Source of the DNA: Rhodococcoides kyotonense
Lineage (GTDB): Bacteria; Actinomycetota; Actinomycetes; Mycobacteriales; Mycobacteriaceae
Direction of reading: 5' to 3'
NCBI RefSeq assembly: GCF_900188125.1
Contig: NZ_FZOW01000007.1
Coordinates: forward strand, 62,001 to 126,000
DNA length: 64,000 bases
Under the pieces are notes generated by a model, which was not told where the DNA came from, did not search any database, and saw only the letters and a list, made by a program, of their open reading frames with translations. This document shows, in pieces, positions 61,501-64,000 of this stretch (its first letter is position 1; the number at the start of each line of letters is the position of its first letter). The position numbers and the translations under genes were made by a program.

Positions 61501-62166
61501 CTAGGAGTGAGGAAGGGATGAGGCGAGAATGCCCAGAGCTTCGAGAGGCGTGTCGAGCGAGCGATCAGGCCCGTGCGGAGACAGGAGTTCCGCGCCGTAA
61601 TATCCGTAGTTCGCACCAGCAGTACCGAGGCCGGCGGCTCTTCCGGCCAGAATGTCCTGCGGGCCGTCGCCGACATACCAGGACCCCGCGGGATCGATGC
61701 CAGAGCGTTCGATCCCGATGTAGATCGGGGTGGGGTCGGGCTTGCGTTGGACCGAATCGTCCGCGGTAACGAGGCAACTGAGCAAAGCCGGGTCGATGCC
61801 CACCCAATCGAGATCGAGGAGCAATCGCTTCCGCGACTTGTTGGTTACTATACCGAATTTTGTTCCGCTGGAGGTCAATTCGGAGATCAGCTCGAAAGTC
61901 CCGTCGTACGGCCGGACATTCTCGTACGCACCACCGATGTAGTGACGCCCGTAAGCCTGGACCAGTTCGGCAGGATCTCCGTCCGACCATGTCGCGAACA
62001 CCTCGATGGGACGCGGCGCCATGAGAACGTGAACATCCTCGAGTTCGGCGGGTAGAGGTACGCCGAGCTCCTCTTCGAACGTTCGCCGATAGGCCGCGAG
62101 AATCGCACCGCCGGAGTCGACCAACGTGCCGTCGAAGTCGAACAGGATGCCGCTGTCGTGAGCCAT
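61501..62166 (-). CDS. HAD-superfamily hydrolase (phosphoglycolate-phosphatase-like)
   Basis: 221 residues. Motif I DFDGTLVDSG, motif II IVTNKSR, Lys in QRKPDP and motif IV VGDGPQDILAG are all present, with a helical cap between motifs I and II. It would remove phosphate from a small sugar phosphate, for example phosphoglycolate or an overflow product of the pathway. The ATG shares one base with the upstream stop (TGATG). Confidence 0.9.
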   Translation of the reverse strand: MAHDSGILFDFDGTLVDSGGAILAAYRRTFEEELGVPLPAELEDVHVLMAPRPIEVFATWSDGDPAELVQAYGRHYIGGAYENVRPYDGTFELISELTSSGTKFGIVTNKSRKRLLLDLDWVGIDPALLSCLVTADDSVQRKPDPTPIYIGIERSGIDPAGSWYVGDGPQDILAGRAAGLGTAGANYGYYGAELLSPHGPDRSLDTPLEALGILASSLPHS

Positions 62167-63083
62167 CAGTGAGCCTCGACCGGGTCGAATGCGAAGAACT
62201 GTGCAGGGTTGACGACGAACAACTGGTGGATCAGTTTGTCGTTCATTCGCGTCTGAACCCGACGAGTCAATCCCGCAAAACCCGGTGTGCCGCCGTAGCT
62301 CGGTTGGTAGCTGGGACGTCCCAGGTCGCCGGACACCATGATTTTCGTGAATCCGTCGTCGAAAAGCCTCTCCACGAACGCCATTCGAATATCGTCAGAA
62401 GGATACTTCGGCTTCGTCCAGTGATCGAATCCTATCCATACGCCCGTCGATGCCAATTCGCGAATGTAGTCGTAGTCGAGGTTACGATCGACATGGCCGA
62501 TCAGGACGCGGTTCGGGTCGACACCGTGCTCCTCGAAGCCGGCAACCTGCACGGTGCCGAGCTTGCCTGCCTGACAGTGCGTCGAGATCGGCGCACCTGT
62601 CGCGAGATGTGCTCGCGCGACTGCGATCTGGACCTTCTTCTCATCGTCGCGAATGTGGTCGGTGCGGCACGTGCCGTATTTGATGACGCCTGCGCGCAAT
62701 TGCGTACCGTCGACACCGACGGTGACGTCGTCGACGAAGCGTCGGGTCAGGTCGTCGATACTGTCGGCCTCGACCGAGTCGGGGTAGTAGATCCCCTTCT
62801 GGTAGCCGGACGCGGACACCACATGCACGCCACTACGGGAAGCAGCGGCGAGCATCTTGGCGGCGTTCCGTCCGTAGTCGGCGGTGGTCATCTCGATCAG
62901 TGCGCAACCACCGACCGCAAGAAAATCGTCGAGTTCCGACACCGCGTTGTCCACGTTGTCCAGCACCATGTCCGGGTCATCGTTCGTCGCCCACGCCGGC
63001 GGATTCGTGAACAGGTGTTCGTGACACAGTGTGACGCCGAGTTCGGCGGGATCGATATCTCCCAGAACAGTTCTGACGATCAT
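62166..63083 (-). CDS. Phosphotriesterase-family metal-dependent hydrolase (likely lactonase)
   Basis: 305 residues, TIM barrel. Metal ligands in order: VTLCHEHLF (two His), GVIKYGTC (bridging carboxylated Lys), ISTHCQAG (His), LIGHVDRN (His) and MVSGDLGRPS (Asp). Catabolic members of this family usually open sugar lactones rather than organophosphates. Overlaps the kinase stop by ATGA. It may handle a lactone formed when a sugar in this pathway is oxidised. Confidence 0.88.
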   Translation of the reverse strand: MIVRTVLGDIDPAELGVTLCHEHLFTNPPAWATNDDPDMVLDNVDNAVSELDDFLAVGGCALIEMTTADYGRNAAKMLAAASRSGVHVVSASGYQKGIYYPDSVEADSIDDLTRRFVDDVTVGVDGTQLRAGVIKYGTCRTDHIRDDEKKVQIAVARAHLATGAPISTHCQAGKLGTVQVAGFEEHGVDPNRVLIGHVDRNLDYDYIRELASTGVWIGFDHWTKPKYPSDDIRMAFVERLFDDGFTKIMVSGDLGRPSYQPSYGGTPGFAGLTRRVQTRMNDKLIHQLFVVNPAQFFAFDPVEAH

Positions 63084-64000
63084 TGGTTCTCCTTGCCGGA
63101 ATGCGAGAAAGCGAACTGTCGGGCCCATGCAGGTGCAAGCGGTCCCAGCAGCGCGCGGTAGGTGGCGAACATGTCTTCGTACGTGGTTGAAGTCGTCGGA
63201 TCCGGGTCATAGACAGCCCCGTCACGGACGAGTGTCGTCGTTGCGTGCGCAAGATCTCGATAGTGGTCGACGGCGACGCCTGCCAGCATCGCGGCACCGA
63301 GTGCGCCCGATTCGGCGACGTCGGGCACGACCATCTGCTTCTGCATCACGTTGGCGATCACCTGGCACCACGCTGCGCTGCGTGCGCCTCCACCGGTCAG
63401 CCGGATCTCGGTGATGTCCGTCGGCATCGCCTCGTAGCAATCGCGGATCGCCAGTGCAGTGCCTTCGAGCACCGCCCGGATCAGCTGATCACCGCTTGTG
63501 TCGGGGCCGAATCCCACGAAGCTCCCGCGCGCCTGCACGTTCACGAACGGGGCTGTCGCGCCTGCGGTGTTGAGATAGGGATGAAAAATCAGGCCGCTAT
63601 TTCCCGGCTGCGTCGTCGCGGCCGCATGCTCGACGACCGAACCGAAAGTCGTTCGGCCGTCGGCTATGTCGGATGCGGTGTCACCACAGAAGGTCTGCAC
63701 CACCCAGTCCAGACACAGGGTTCCCCCACCAGAATTGGTGATCTGCCGCTGCCAGCGGCCGTCCGGCATGAGGAAGCTGAACCCGACGCCAGGCGGGTCG
63801 AACAGTGGTTCTGCGCTCGACGTGCCGTTCATCAGACTGGTACCGAGCGTCGTCGTCGCCTGTCCGTCGCCCTGCGCACCGATTCCGATCATGTTCGCCG
63901 TCGCGTCCCCACACCCCGCAGCTACGACGGTCCCGACCGGCAGTCCAGTCAGCTCTGAAGCCTCGGCGGTCACCTGACCCAGCACGGCTGCACTGGAACG
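63080..64000 (-). CDS. FGGY-family carbohydrate kinase, C-terminal part (5' end outside window)
   Basis: At least 306 residues; the frame stays open to the window edge, so the N-terminal domain is missing only because of the cut. AAGCGDATANMIGIG, TTTLGTSLMNG, GLIFHPYLNTAG, the ATP-site GGGARSAAWCQVIANVM and ESGALGAAMLAGVAV are typical of the FGGY C-terminal domain (xylulokinase-like). It probably phosphorylates the ketose made by the SDR. Confidence 0.9.
   Translation of the reverse strand, partial: RSSAAVLGQVTAEASELTGLPVGTVVAAGCGDATANMIGIGAQGDGQATTTLGTSLMNGTSSAEPLFDPPGVGFSFLMPDGRWQRQITNSGGGTLCLDWVVQTFCGDTASDIADGRTTFGSVVEHAAATTQPGNSGLIFHPYLNTAGATAPFVNVQARGSFVGFGPDTSGDQLIRAVLEGTALAIRDCYEAMPTDITEIRLTGGGARSAAWCQVIANVMQKQMVVPDVAESGALGAAMLAGVAVDHYRDLAHATTTLVRDGAVYDPDPTTSTTYEDMFATYRALLGPLAPAWARQFAFSHSGKENQ

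Overview
The window is high-GC actinobacterial chromosome, most likely from a Rhodococcus-like mycolic-acid actinomycete. Support comes from the strong GC bias, frequent GTG starts, ATGA/GTGA stop-start overlaps, a diiron N-oxygenase next to a mycobacterial-type FprB, a GH15 trehalase-like enzyme, an ECF42-type sigma factor and CoA-thioester catabolism. I recognise 62 protein genes (the first and last run off the window) and one gene remnant. I see no rRNA, tRNA, CRISPR array, insertion sequence or phage gene.

Layout. 1-5.4 kb: a partial acidic protein, an Excalibur-domain protein, a YbjN-like protein, then an ADP-ribose module (NrtR-type Nudix regulator, macrodomain protein, ADP-ribosylglycohydrolase). 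5.6-8.3 kb: AurF-type oxygenase with FprB. 8.3-18.5 kb: small housekeeping and accessory genes (aldo/keto reductase, DUF2786, DUF3298 lipoprotein, ArsR/SRPBCC pair, VOC, DUF998, DHFR-like, GH15, MFS, ankyrin lipoprotein). 18.5-22 kb: ABC-F ATPase, DGPF protein and ECF sigma factor. 22-29.3 kb: a LacI-controlled catabolic operon (TIM-barrel isomerase, DUF993 aldolase-like protein, Gfo/Idh/MocA oxidoreductase) and a NitT/TauT-type ABC transporter. Matching operators lie in front of the regulator/catabolic operon and in front of the transporter. 29.4-34.1 kb: two secreted proteins, a thioesterase and a DUF4143 ATPase.

34.2-45.5 kb: hydantoinase A/B plus amidase, diverging from a GntR-FCD regulator followed by a five-gene CoA pathway (MaoC, CoA transferase, MmgE/PrpD, acyl-CoA dehydrogenase, CitE-like lyase). 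Both sides carry a similar operator-like sequence. 45.5-48.6 kb: a VapBC-type toxin-antitoxin pair, then an XRE-cupin regulator diverging from class II aldolase and DapA-like genes. 48.6-54.9 kb: a second AurF paralogue and a zinc uptake system (aztABCD plus a second aztD) with two Zur-like palindromes. 54.9-64 kb: one long, translationally coupled operon for a polyol or ketose. It encodes an FGGY kinase, phosphotriesterase-family hydrolase, HAD phosphatase, two paralogous MFS transporters, SDR, split transketolase and a glycerol-dehydrogenase-like enzyme.

The most unusual structural signal is a family of about ten long intergenic palindromes. Most have 17-22 bp arms, and most are flanked by tiny GC-GNA-GC mini-hairpins. 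They sit mainly at gene 3' ends, some arms vary by compensatory changes, and they supply the last codons and stop codons of several unrelated proteins.
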